29,931 nt of DNA, taken from the NCBI GenBank assembly GCA_964485515.1, contig CAZALT010000023.1:1-29931 (forward strand), given 5' to 3'. Position numbers and translations under genes: made by a program. The notes beneath the pieces were generated by a model. It saw nothing but the letters and a program-made list of their open reading frames with translations. It made no database searches and was not told the DNA's origin. Positions 6,800 through 14,317 of the stretch are shown piece by piece (the stretch's first letter is position 1; every line of letters begins with the position of its first letter). Source of the DNA: CAZALT01 sp964485515 (GTDB taxonomy: Bacteria; Actinomycetota; Acidimicrobiia; Acidimicrobiales; Acidimicrobilacustridaceae).

Positions 6800-6991
6800 A
6801 TGCGCGTCGTCGTCGATTTCGATCTCTGTGAGAGCAATGCGGTCTGCATGGGCATCGCGCCGACGGTCTTCGAAGTGCGCGACGACGACTTCCTCTACGT
6901 CCTCCAGGAGGAGCCGCCCGACGAGCTCCGCCCCGAGGTGGAGGCCGCCGTGCAGCGCTGCCCCAAGCAGGCCATCTCCATCGAGGACTGA
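6800..6991 (+). CDS. Ferredoxin, single-cluster actinobacterial type
   Basis: This 63-residue protein has the one-cluster layout of ferredoxins that feed actinobacterial cytochromes P450: Cys10-x2-Asn13-x2-Cys16, and Cys54 followed by Pro. Three cysteines fit a [3Fe-4S] cluster. The position occupied by Cys in [4Fe-4S] relatives, and often by His or Ala, is Asn here. The ATG at 6800 has GAGGAG about seven bases upstream. A ferredoxin reductase follows 156 bp later, so the two probably act as a pair, passing electrons from NAD(P)H to an oxygenase. No P450 gene is in the window. Acidic residues in the second half would suit docking to a basic partner surface. Confidence 0.92.
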   Translation: MRVVVDFDLCESNAVCMGIAPTVFEVRDDDFLYVLQEEPPDELRPEVEAAVQRCPKQAISIED

Positions 6992-7147
6992 TCCCGCCCG
7001 CCGTCTGACCCACCCACTGATCTGAGCGGCCTCGACACCGCGTCCGTCTCCCACCGGCCCCGCCGGAGAGGCACACGACCGCCGAAGCGCGTCACTCGGT
7101 ACTCGGTGTCTCGTCATCCGAGCGGTCACTCAGCAGGAGTCCACCTC

Positions 7148-8362
7148 ATGTCTTCACGCATCGCGATCGTCGGAGCGTCCCTCGCTGGCATGCACGCCGC
7201 GCACACCCTCCGTCGAGACGGCTACGAGGGCGCCCTCACGATCGTCGACGCGCAGGCACACGAGCCCTACGACCGGCCCCCGCTGTCGAAGCAGATCCTG
7301 GCGGGAACGTGGGATGCCGACCGCATCACCCTGCCCGCCGCGAAAGAAGAGCTCGATGCCATCTGGCGCCTCGGCGAGCCGGCCCGTCGGCTCGACCTCG
7401 AGAGCCGTTCGGTCGAGCTCGCCACCGGCGACATCGTCGACTTCGACGGGCTGATCGTGGCCACGGGTGCGGGAGCGCGCCGCTTGCCGGGCCAACCCGA
7501 TCTCCCAGGTATCCATGTCATCCGCACCATCGACGACGCCCTCGGGCTCCGGGGCGAGCTGGATTCCGGTGCCCGTCGGGTCGTCGTGATCGGCGCGGGG
7601 TTCATCGGTGCCGAGGTGGCCGCCACCTGCCGGGGGCGCGGGCTCGACGTCACCATCGTCGAGGTCGCCGACGTCCCGCTCGAGCGGGCGCTCGGTCGCC
7701 AGATGGGCGAGGTGTGCGCCGACCTGCACCGCGAGCACGGTGTCGACCTCCGACTCGGCGTGTCCATCACCGGTTTCGAGGGAACCGACCGCGTCACCGG
7801 CGTCGAGCTCGCCGACGGCACGGTGGTGCCCGCCGATGTCGTCGTCGTCGGCGTGGGCGTCGAGCTCAACACGGGTTGGCTCGAAGGGTCGGGCCTCACC
7901 GTCGACGACGGGGTGGTGTGCGACGAGACGCTCCTCGCTGCCCCGGGCGTGGTCGCCGCGGGCGACATCGCCCGGTGGCCCAGCCGCCGCTACGGCCAGA
8001 TGCTGCGCGTCGAGCATTGGGAGAACGCCGTGCAGATGGGCGAAGCCGCCGCCTGCCGCCTGCTCGTCGACCTCGGGCTGTCCGACGCCGCGCCCGAAGC
8101 CTACGACCCCATCCCGTGGTTCTGGTCCGACCAGTACGATCGAAAGATCCAACTGCTGGGACGCTCCGGGGCGAATCACGACGTCGAGGTGGTCATCGGT
8201 TCGACCGATGAGAAGCGCTTCGTCGCGCTCTACGGTCTCGACGGCATCGTCACCGGTGTGCTCGGCATGAACCGCCCCCGTCACGTCATGCAGCTCCGCT
8301 CGGTCGTCGAAGACCGCCTGAGCTGGGATGAGGCGCTCCGGCGGGCCAAGGAGTTCGCGTGA
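7148..8362 (+). CDS. Ferredoxin reductase, FAD/NAD(P)-dependent
   Basis: The 404-residue product matches the putidaredoxin/rubredoxin/BphA4-type reductases. It has an N-terminal FAD-binding motif (IAIVGASLAGMHAAHTLR), PYDRPPLSKQ, a second dinucleotide-binding motif (VVVIGAGFIGAEVAATCRG) near residue 145, the FAD-contacting VAAGDIARWP, and a C-terminal reductase domain starting around PWFWSDQYDRKIQLLG. It should transfer electrons from NAD(P)H to the ferredoxin encoded just upstream. The ATG at 7148 has AGGAG eight bases upstream and is preferred to an in-frame GTG at 7106. Its stop overlaps the start of the next gene by four bases (GTGA), so the Nudix gene is translationally coupled to it. 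Confidence 0.92.
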   Translation: MSSRIAIVGASLAGMHAAHTLRRDGYEGALTIVDAQAHEPYDRPPLSKQILAGTWDADRITLPAAKEELDAIWRLGEPARRLDLESRSVELATGDIVDFDGLIVATGAGARRLPGQPDLPGIHVIRTIDDALGLRGELDSGARRVVVIGAGFIGAEVAATCRGRGLDVTIVEVADVPLERALGRQMGEVCADLHREHGVDLRLGVSITGFEGTDRVTGVELADGTVVPADVVVVGVGVELNTGWLEGSGLTVDDGVVCDETLLAAPGVVAAGDIARWPSRRYGQMLRVEHWENAVQMGEAAACRLLVDLGLSDAAPEAYDPIPWFWSDQYDRKIQLLGRSGANHDVEVVIGSTDEKRFVALYGLDGIVTGVLGMNRPRHVMQLRSVVEDRLSWDEALRRAKEFA

Positions 8363-8871
8363 CCGACCTCGGACCGCCGCCCGACGACGAACAGGTCGAC
8401 ATCCTCGACGACTTCGGCGAGGTCTCGTTCGTCTCGACGCGCGAGGACATGCGAACGCGGAACCTCTGGCACCGATCCGTGTTCGTGGTCGTCACGAACC
8501 CGAGCGGCGACATCCTCGTCCACCGGCGAGCCGACTGGAAGGACGTCTGGCCTGGCCTGTGGGACTTCGCGTTCGGTGGCGTGCTCGCCAGCGGGGAGAG
8601 CTGGGAGGCGGCGGCCAACCGCGAGCTCGCCGAGGAGGCGGGCATCGCTGGTGAGTTGAGCTACCTGGGCGAGGACCTCTACGAGGACGATCTCGTCCGG
8701 GAGCGGGCCCGCATCTACCGCACCCTGCACGAGGGGCCCTTCACGTTCCCCGACGGCGAGGTCGTCGAGACGGCCTGGGTGGCCCTCGACGACCTGCAGT
8801 CCTGGACCGCAGCGCACGAGATCTGCCCCGACTCGAAGGCGGTGGTCATGCCTCGCCTCGACTCACCCTGA
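8359..8871 (+). CDS. Nudix hydrolase, YfcD-like
   Basis: Nudix enzymes cleave nucleoside diphosphates linked to another group, using divalent metal. The 170-residue protein has a perfect Nudix box from Gly74 to Ile96 (Gx5Ex7REUxEExGU), with the metal-binding glutamates at 89, 92 and 93. The lead-in NLWHRSVFVVVTNPSGDILVHRR resembles E. coli YfcD and isopentenyl-diphosphate isomerase-type Nudix proteins, so a diphosphate such as a prenyl diphosphate is possible, but the isomerase's own Cys/Glu signature is not evident. The GTG start overlaps the stop of the reductase gene. Why it is coupled to a ferredoxin reductase is not clear. Confidence 0.9.
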   Translation: MTDLGPPPDDEQVDILDDFGEVSFVSTREDMRTRNLWHRSVFVVVTNPSGDILVHRRADWKDVWPGLWDFAFGGVLASGESWEAAANRELAEEAGIAGELSYLGEDLYEDDLVRERARIYRTLHEGPFTFPDGEVVETAWVALDDLQSWTAAHEICPDSKAVVMPRLDSP

Positions 8872-8934
8872 GCCGGCCTTTCCGAAACCCACCTGGCCCG
8901 CTGGTCAGCCACGAGACTGGGGTGTGATCGACCG

Positions 8935-9588
8935 ATGACCTCCGCCGCCTTCCTGCTGCTGGCCTTCGGGCTGTGCGCGGCGGTCGTGAACTGGGTCGCG
9001 GTGTACCGCGAGGTGAAGCCCGCGGAGTACGTCGCCAAACCGCTGACGTTGGCCTTGTTCATCGCCGCCGCGGCGGCGATGGAACCGACCGACGACACGG
9101 TGCGGCTGTGGTTCGTGATCGCGTTGGCGTTCTGCCTGCTCGGCGACGTGCTGCTGATGATCCCCCGGGATTGGTTCGTGTTCGGCCTCGGTGCCTTCTT
9201 CGTCGGCCACCTCGCCTACATCGTGGGTCTCCAACTCGCGGGCCGATCCGGCCTGTGGTTCGTCCTGGGGATGGCGGTGGTGGCCCTCGCCCTCGCCGTG
9301 GTCGGCATCCGCATCGTGCGGGCCGTCACGGCGAGCGCCCCCGATCTCGCCGTCCCGGTCACGGCCTACATGGGCGTCATCTCGGTGATGCTTGCGTCGG
9401 CGTTCGGGACGAGGAACGGGTTCGCGGTCGTCGGCGCGCTGCTCTTCTTCGCGTCGGACGCCGTCATCGCCTGGAACAAGTTCGTCGCCCCGGTCCCGCG
9501 TGCGCAGGTGGCGATCATGGTCACCTACCACCTCGGCCAACTCGGCCTCGTGCTCAGCCTCGTCTGGGGCGGCTGGATCGCGTCGTAG
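8935..9588 (+). CDS. YhhN/TMEM86 family membrane protein (lysoplasmalogenase-like)
   Basis: The 217-residue protein consists almost entirely of membrane segments, about eight by eye. The YhhN-family motifs are present: YVAKPLTLALFIAAAA near the N-terminus, FCLLGDVLLMIP near residue 65, FFVGHLAYIVGLQ, and LLFFASDAVIAWNKF near residue 170. Vertebrate TMEM86B and some bacterial members hydrolyse the vinyl-ether bond of lysoplasmalogens; the conserved aspartates in GD and SD are the likely catalytic residues. Its substrate in this organism is unknown. The gene starts at ATG 8935, 63 bp after the Nudix stop, without a strong ribosome-binding site, and may be read from the same transcript. Confidence 0.88.
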   Translation: MTSAAFLLLAFGLCAAVVNWVAVYREVKPAEYVAKPLTLALFIAAAAAMEPTDDTVRLWFVIALAFCLLGDVLLMIPRDWFVFGLGAFFVGHLAYIVGLQLAGRSGLWFVLGMAVVALALAVVGIRIVRAVTASAPDLAVPVTAYMGVISVMLASAFGTRNGFAVVGALLFFASDAVIAWNKFVAPVPRAQVAIMVTYHLGQLGLVLSLVWGGWIAS

Positions 9589-9607
9589 CTGCGGTCGCCT
9601 CAACTGA

Positions 9608-9629
9608 CCGGGCGGCGGGTCCTGCCCGG
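9608..9629 (+). terminator. Weak hairpin after the YhhN gene
   Basis: ccgggc (9608-9613) pairs with gcccgg (9624-9629) around a 10-base loop. It lies 20 bp after the stop. There is no T tract. The rest of the 264-bp gap to pgi shows no gene and no convincing -10 box. Confidence 0.3.
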
Positions 9630-9852
9630 CAGATCCGCGTTCGGGGTTTCGCTCCGTCGTCGCAGGCTCCTCGTCCGCTGTACGCCTCACGGTGCGGTCT
9701 ACCGGTCACCCTCCATCCCTCCGCCTCAAGAGCGGCCGTTCGCTCGACGAGTTGGCGTCGCTGGAGGGTTCGGTTGCGACCCCCACGCGGCCTGGTCCAT
9801 CTGGTTCGGCCATGCTGTCATCAGCTTTCGGGACCACGGAGGACGGAACGGC

Positions 9853-11487
9853 ATGAGCGAGGCATCCACACCCATCGACCAGACCCCGGAGTGGCTGGCG
9901 CTGGCTGCCCACCACGAGGCGATCGAGGGCGTGCACCTCCGGGACCTGTTCGCAGCCGACCCGTCCCGGGGCTCGACGTTGGTCGCCGAGGTGGGGGACC
10001 TCTACCTCGACTACTCGAAGAACCGGATCACCTCGGAGACGCTCGACCTGCTCGTCGCGCTCGCCCGTCGCGCCGGGGTCGAGGAGCGCCGCGACGCGAT
10101 GTTCGCCGGTGACAAGATCAACACGACCGAGCACCGCTCGGTCCTCCACGTCGCGCTGCGCAGCCCGGCCGACCAGGAGATCGTCGTCGACGGAGTCGAC
10201 GTCGTGCCCGAGGTGCATCGAGTGCTCCAGAAGATGCGCTCGTTCTCCGACCAGGTCCGGTCGGGTGAGTGGTCGGGACACCGCGGCAAGCGCATCCGCA
10301 ACGTCATCAACATCGGCATCGGCGGCAGCGACCTGGGCCCGCACATGGCGTACGACGCGCTGAGGGACTTCAGCGACCGCGACATCTCGGTGCAGTTCGT
10401 GTCCAACGTCGACGGCAACGAGCTCTGGGAGGCCATCCGCGGGCTCGATGCCCACGAGACCCTGTTCGTCATCGCGTCGAAGACCTTCACCACGCTCGAG
10501 ACGATGACCAACGCCCGCTCGGCGCGGGACTGGATGCTCGACGCGCTCGGCGGTGACGAGGCCGGTGTGGCCAAGCACTTCGTGGCGCTGTCGACCAACA
10601 CGCGCGCCGTCGAGGAGTTCGGCATCGACCCGGCGAACATGTTCGAGTTCTGGGACTGGGTCGGAGGCCGCTACTCCTACGATTCGGCCATCGGGCTGTC
10701 GCTGATGATCGCCATCGGAGCCGACCACTTCGATGAGATGCTGCGTGGCTTCCACCTCGTCGACGAGCACTTCCGCACGGCACCCGTCGAGCGCAACGTG
10801 CCCATGCTGATGGGCCTGCTCGCCGTCTGGTACGCGAACTTCTTCGGGGCGGAGACCCTCGCCGTGCTCCCGTACAGCCACTACCTCGGGCGCCTCACCG
10901 CCTACTTCCAGCAACTGGCGATGGAGAGCAACGGCAAGCGCGTGACGCTCGCGGGCGATCCCGTGACCTGGCAGACCGGCGAGATCGTCTGGGGTCAGCC
11001 CGGCACCAACGGCCAGCACGCGTTCTACCAACTCGTCCACCAGGGCACGAGGCTCATCCCCGCCGACTTCATCGCCTACGCCCGTCCCCGTCACGACGTC
11101 GGCGACCACCAGGACGTGTTCATGGCGAACTTCTTCGCCCAGCCCGAAGCGCTGGCCTTCGGGAAGACCGCAGACGAGGTGGTCGACGAGGGCGTCGCCG
11201 CAGAGCTCGTCTCGGCCCGTACGTTTCCGGGGAACCACCCCACCAACTCGCTCCTGATCACGGAGCTGTCGCCGTTCACGCTCGGTCAGCTCATCGCCCT
11301 CTACGAGCACAAGACCTTCACGCAGGGTGCGATCTGGAACATCAACAGCTTCGACCAGTGGGGTGTGGAGCTAGGCAAGAAGCTGGCGCAGGCCATCATC
11401 CCTGAGCTCGCCGTGGACGCACCCGAGCTGGCCCACGACTCGTCCACCAACGCCCTGATCGAGCGCTACCGGTCCTTGCGTCGCTGA
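9853..11487 (+). CDS. pgi: Glucose-6-phosphate isomerase
   Basis: The enzyme interconverts glucose-6-phosphate and fructose-6-phosphate. The 544-residue length matches the long bacterial form. Signature stretches are IGIGGSDLGPHMAYDAL (phosphate-binding region), ASKTFTTLETMTNA, VGGRYSYDSAIGLSL and QQLAMESNGKR with the catalytic Glu. PGTNGQHAFYQLVHQGT holds the ring-opening His, and FDQWGVELGKKLA holds the catalytic Lys near the C-terminus. The ATG at 9853 follows GGAGGA nine bases upstream. Polyphosphate glucokinase begins 54 bp after its stop on the same strand; the pair would phosphorylate glucose and pass it into glycolysis. Confidence 0.97.
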   Translation: MSEASTPIDQTPEWLALAAHHEAIEGVHLRDLFAADPSRGSTLVAEVGDLYLDYSKNRITSETLDLLVALARRAGVEERRDAMFAGDKINTTEHRSVLHVALRSPADQEIVVDGVDVVPEVHRVLQKMRSFSDQVRSGEWSGHRGKRIRNVINIGIGGSDLGPHMAYDALRDFSDRDISVQFVSNVDGNELWEAIRGLDAHETLFVIASKTFTTLETMTNARSARDWMLDALGGDEAGVAKHFVALSTNTRAVEEFGIDPANMFEFWDWVGGRYSYDSAIGLSLMIAIGADHFDEMLRGFHLVDEHFRTAPVERNVPMLMGLLAVWYANFFGAETLAVLPYSHYLGRLTAYFQQLAMESNGKRVTLAGDPVTWQTGEIVWGQPGTNGQHAFYQLVHQGTRLIPADFIAYARPRHDVGDHQDVFMANFFAQPEALAFGKTADEVVDEGVAAELVSARTFPGNHPTNSLLITELSPFTLGQLIALYEHKTFTQGAIWNINSFDQWGVELGKKLAQAIIPELAVDAPELAHDSSTNALIERYRSLRR

Positions 11488-11541
11488 TGCTGCGCGCATA
11501 GACCTCACGCACGAGGCACACACTCGCGAAGAGGAGCACAC

Positions 11542-12309
11542 GTGAAGGTCCTTGGCATCGACATCGGCGGATCCGGCATCAAAGGTGCGGTGGTCGACGC
11601 GAAGCGCGGGGTGCTCAAGACCGACCGGCTCCGGTTGCTCACGCCTCGTCCGGCGACGCCCGAGGCGATCACGGGTGTCATCCAGACCTTGGTGAAGCAC
11701 TTCGAGTGGGAGGGGCCCATCGGCTGCACGTTCCCGGGGGTCATCGCGGGAGGCATCGTGCACACCGCGGCCAACCTCGAGGCCGAATGGATCGGGGTCG
11801 ATGCCGCCCACATGTTCAGCGATGCCACCGGCTGCGAGGTCTCGCTCGTCAACGATGCCGACGCGGCAGGTCTCGCCGAGGTGGCCTTCGGCGCAGCCGA
11901 GAAGCAGGACGGCACGGTGATCCTCGCCACGTTGGGCACCGGAATCGGGTCGGCGCTGCTGCTCGACGGACGCCTCGTGCCCAACACCGAGCTGGGTCAC
12001 CTCATCCTGCACGGCGCCGCGGCCGAGAAGTACGCCGCCGACTCGGTGCGCGAGGCCGAGGATCTGTCCTGGGAGGACTGGGGTGCTCGGGTCGGCGAGT
12101 ACCTCCGACTGGTCGAGGGCCTGGTCTGGCCGGACCTCTTCATCATCGGTGGAGGGGTCAGCAAGAAGCACGAGAAGTTCTTCGCCCACCTCGACTGCCG
12201 CACGCCGGTCGTCGCGGCGCGCCTGTTGAACCTCGCTGGCATCGTCGGTGCGGCGCTGGCTGCCGAGACGGCCATCGGCGCGCAGAAGTCGCGCGCCAAG
12301 CGCAAGTGA
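11542..12309 (+). CDS. ppgK: Polyphosphate glucokinase (ROK family)
   Basis: PPGK phosphorylates glucose using inorganic polyphosphate, and sometimes ATP. The 255-residue protein opens with the ROK phosphate-binding motif VLGIDIGGSGIKGAVVD. TPRPATPEAI, TFPGVI, VNDADAAGLAE, LGTGIGSALLLDG and NTELGHL follow in the same order as in the mycobacterial enzyme. GTG at 11542 has GAGGAG five bases upstream. Its position directly after pgi supports a role in glucose entry. Storage polyphosphate would save ATP; that part is inference from the family. Confidence 0.95.
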   Translation: MKVLGIDIGGSGIKGAVVDAKRGVLKTDRLRLLTPRPATPEAITGVIQTLVKHFEWEGPIGCTFPGVIAGGIVHTAANLEAEWIGVDAAHMFSDATGCEVSLVNDADAAGLAEVAFGAAEKQDGTVILATLGTGIGSALLLDGRLVPNTELGHLILHGAAAEKYAADSVREAEDLSWEDWGARVGEYLRLVEGLVWPDLFIIGGGVSKKHEKFFAHLDCRTPVVAARLLNLAGIVGAALAAETAIGAQKSRAKRK

Positions 12310-12352
12310 TCGATCTGGCCGGGTGGTCGACCCTCGACGTGAGGTGACGAAC

Positions 12353-12358
12353 TAGGTT
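12353..12358 (+). promoter_or_regulatory. Possible -10 box of a leaderless promoter
   Basis: TAGGTT ends seven bases before the ATG at 12366, the spacing expected if transcription begins at the start codon. No Shine-Dalgarno sequence lies at normal distance; GAGGTG at 12341 is too far away. No clear -35 is visible. Confidence 0.4.
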
Positions 12359-12365
12359 CCCCCGC

Positions 12366-12866
12366 ATGACAATCGTTCTCGTCGTGCTGGTCGTCGTCGT
12401 CGTGGCGGTGATCGTCGCCGCGCTCGTGTTCAACCCGATCCTCGCCAAGAAGAACGACGAGGCGATCAAGCAGGCGAAGGCCCAGCTGAACGGCCCGCCT
12501 CTCGTCATCGAGCCGCGCGTCGTGGGCTTCGCCAGCGATCCGCCCGAAGCGGGCGCACCGACCGGACAGGGCTGCCTCGCCGCCGACGCCGAGCGGATCG
12601 TCTTCGTGACGACCGCGGGTCAGAAGCAGTTCACCGTGCTGCGCTCGGCGATCACCGAGGTCACCACGCCGGGCGACCCGCGGTCCGAGGCCAAGACGTC
12701 GCTTGAGGTCCTCTACACCGACGACGAGCACGGCACGGTGAAGGCGTCGTGGCGGCTTCCCTACATCACGGCGTGGCTCAACGAGCTGGGCTACGACTGG
12801 GGTCCCGAGGGTCCACCCGCCGAGAACGTCGAGAGCTCCGAAGATGCCCTCGACGACGACGACTGA
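12366..12866 (+). CDS. Membrane-anchored hypothetical protein with acidic tail
   Basis: I do not recognise a family. The 166-residue protein begins with a strongly hydrophobic Val-rich helix (about residues 3-23) followed by Lys-rich residues, the pattern of a membrane anchor or uncleaved signal. The soluble part, about residues 45-145, alternates short strands (RIVFVTTAGQKQFTVL, SLEVLYTDDE, TVKASWRLP) and ends in a helix with ITAWLNELGYDWG, somewhat like bacterial PH-type domains. The last 20 residues are acidic (EDALDDDD). The start is probably leaderless. It follows ppgK by 56 bp but may have its own promoter. No function can be given. Confidence 0.75.
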   Translation: MTIVLVVLVVVVVAVIVAALVFNPILAKKNDEAIKQAKAQLNGPPLVIEPRVVGFASDPPEAGAPTGQGCLAADAERIVFVTTAGQKQFTVLRSAITEVTTPGDPRSEAKTSLEVLYTDDEHGTVKASWRLPYITAWLNELGYDWGPEGPPAENVESSEDALDDDD

Positions 12867-12897
12867 TTCGTCGGCTATGAGATTCGTCCGCCGAGCT

Positions 12898-12993
12898 GGC
12901 TGAGCGTGCGGCCGGCTGAGCGTCCGGCCGGCTGAGCGTCCGGGTGGCTGAGCGTCCGGCCGGCTGAGTGTCCGGGTGGCTGAGTGTCCGGGT
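12898..12993. repeat. Six tandem 16-bp repeats (minisatellite)
   Basis: Six contiguous units of the form ggctgag[c/t]gt[c/g]cggg/c.. run without interruption: 12898-12913, 12914-12929, 12930-12945, 12946-12961, 12962-12977 and 12978-12993. The end of the unit alternates between ggcc and gggt. Degenerate fragments (ccgggtgg, gtccggccgg) continue to about 13032. The array lies between two convergent genes (stops at 12866 and 13046). There are no spacers, so it is not a CRISPR array. Confidence 0.95.
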
Positions 12994-13045
12994 GGCCGGG
13001 TGGCCGGGAGTTCCGGGTGGGTGTCCGGCCGGTTCGATGGTCGGC

Positions 13046-14317
13046 TCAGAGGGGTGACCCCTCACGGCCTCCACTCGGGCGGAAGATGGTGAGGCTCGTC
13101 GGGTCGGTGAGCGAGTCGATGAACAGGTCGGGGCCTGATCCCGGGGTGGCCAGGTCGAGCGACTGGATCAGACCGCTGATCTCCGGCGACAGCGGTGCGC
13201 CCGTGCGGTCGACGACCCAACCGGGATCGGCGTAGAAGAGGGTGCCGTCGACGTCGATCGCCATGCCGAGCGGCGTACCCGTGAAGTAGGTCGACGCCTC
13301 GTCGAGGGACTCCCCGGGCTCGGGGGAGACGATGGTCGCCTTGAACTCGCCGTTCGCGTCGTACTCGTTGATCGTGCCGCTCAGGGCCGACGAGACGAGG
13401 ATCCCGTGATCGACCGAGCCGGTGATGCCCGAGGGTGCGGTGAGCCCGTGGTCGCCGGCGGCGATGAACGAGTCCTTGCGTACCGTGTCGGCAAGGGGCG
13501 CGCCGACCGCGTCGACGGCGCCGCATCCGCCGGCGGCGTCCGCGCTCGTGGGGATGCGGCTGTAGCGCCACACCCCGGTGGTGGGCGCGCCCGATGACGC
13601 GACGATGACGCGGTCCTGCTCGTCGACCCACACCCCGCGGGGCTCGGCCAGCTCGGTGTCGATCTTGCACGCCTTCGGCGCGGTGGCACGGTCGAACGGC
13701 CCGAACCACACGGTGAGCTGGCCGTTCGGTGCACCGTCGGTACCGAGGTCGGTGGTGACGATCCGGCCGTCGCTCAGCGATGCGCAGCCGTACGGTCGGG
13801 CAGAGCTCTCCGGTGTCGGGCTCTGGTAGCTGGGGGAGTCGAGAGTCGTCACGAGCGACACCGCGAACGAGCCCACCTCGGCGCCCGCAAGCTGGAAGAT
13901 ACCCCAGGTCGGCACCGTACCCACCCCGGGGCCGGGGGCGATGGGCATGGCGAACCGCCCGTTGGTGCCCCCGATGAAGCAGGCCTGGTCGTGCACGTCG
14001 AGATCGACGCTCGGCGACGCCGGATCGTTGGGGTCGGTGGGCGCGGTGACCGAGATGAACTGGTTGTGGTCGGCGTCGCTGGCGTCGATAGCCAGGAGGT
14101 AGCCGTCGGTCGAGGTGAGCAGCGTGGAGGCGACGTCGTCGGGTGTGGTCGTGGTGACCGTGCCCGGTGCCAGGGTGGTCGTGGTGGACCCGCCCTCGGC
14201 AGAGCCCTTGTCGTCCGATGTGCAGGCGGCGACGAGCGCGATGGTCAGCGCCACCCCCGCGACGCTGACCAGCGCCCGTGTCCGCGAGGCGCCGCGCCGT
14301 TGCGATCGGGCGGTCAA
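13046..14317 (-). CDS. Lipoprotein with beta-propeller-like repeats
   Basis: The start chosen is TTG at 14317, overlapping the stop of the VanW gene by four bases (TTGA), with GAGGG upstream. This gives 423 residues with Arg-rich N-terminus, hydrophobic core and a lipobox ending at Cys32 (ALVAAC), followed by a Ser/Thr-rich linker. The remaining ~370 residues are strand-rich, with phrases typical of NHL/SMP-30-like propellers: LAEPRGVWVDEQDRVIVASS, GLTAPSGITGSVDHGILVSS, LSGTINEYDANGEF and GTPLGMAIDVDGTLFYAD. At least four cysteines outside the signal suggest disulfides. It is probably tethered outside the membrane and may bind a ligand, but no catalytic residues are recognisable. The frame also runs upstream to 14467, inside VanW, which I reject. 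Confidence 0.8.
   Translation of the reverse strand: MTARSQRRGASRTRALVSVAGVALTIALVAACTSDDKGSAEGGSTTTTLAPGTVTTTTPDDVASTLLTSTDGYLLAIDASDADHNQFISVTAPTDPNDPASPSVDLDVHDQACFIGGTNGRFAMPIAPGPGVGTVPTWGIFQLAGAEVGSFAVSLVTTLDSPSYQSPTPESSARPYGCASLSDGRIVTTDLGTDGAPNGQLTVWFGPFDRATAPKACKIDTELAEPRGVWVDEQDRVIVASSGAPTTGVWRYSRIPTSADAAGGCGAVDAVGAPLADTVRKDSFIAAGDHGLTAPSGITGSVDHGILVSSALSGTINEYDANGEFKATIVSPEPGESLDEASTYFTGTPLGMAIDVDGTLFYADPGWVVDRTGAPLSPEISGLIQSLDLATPGSGPDLFIDSLTDPTSLTIFRPSGGREGSPL

Noticed and set aside
12898..12993. CRISPR array
   Set aside because: The 16-bp units are contiguous with no spacers, and no cas gene is present.
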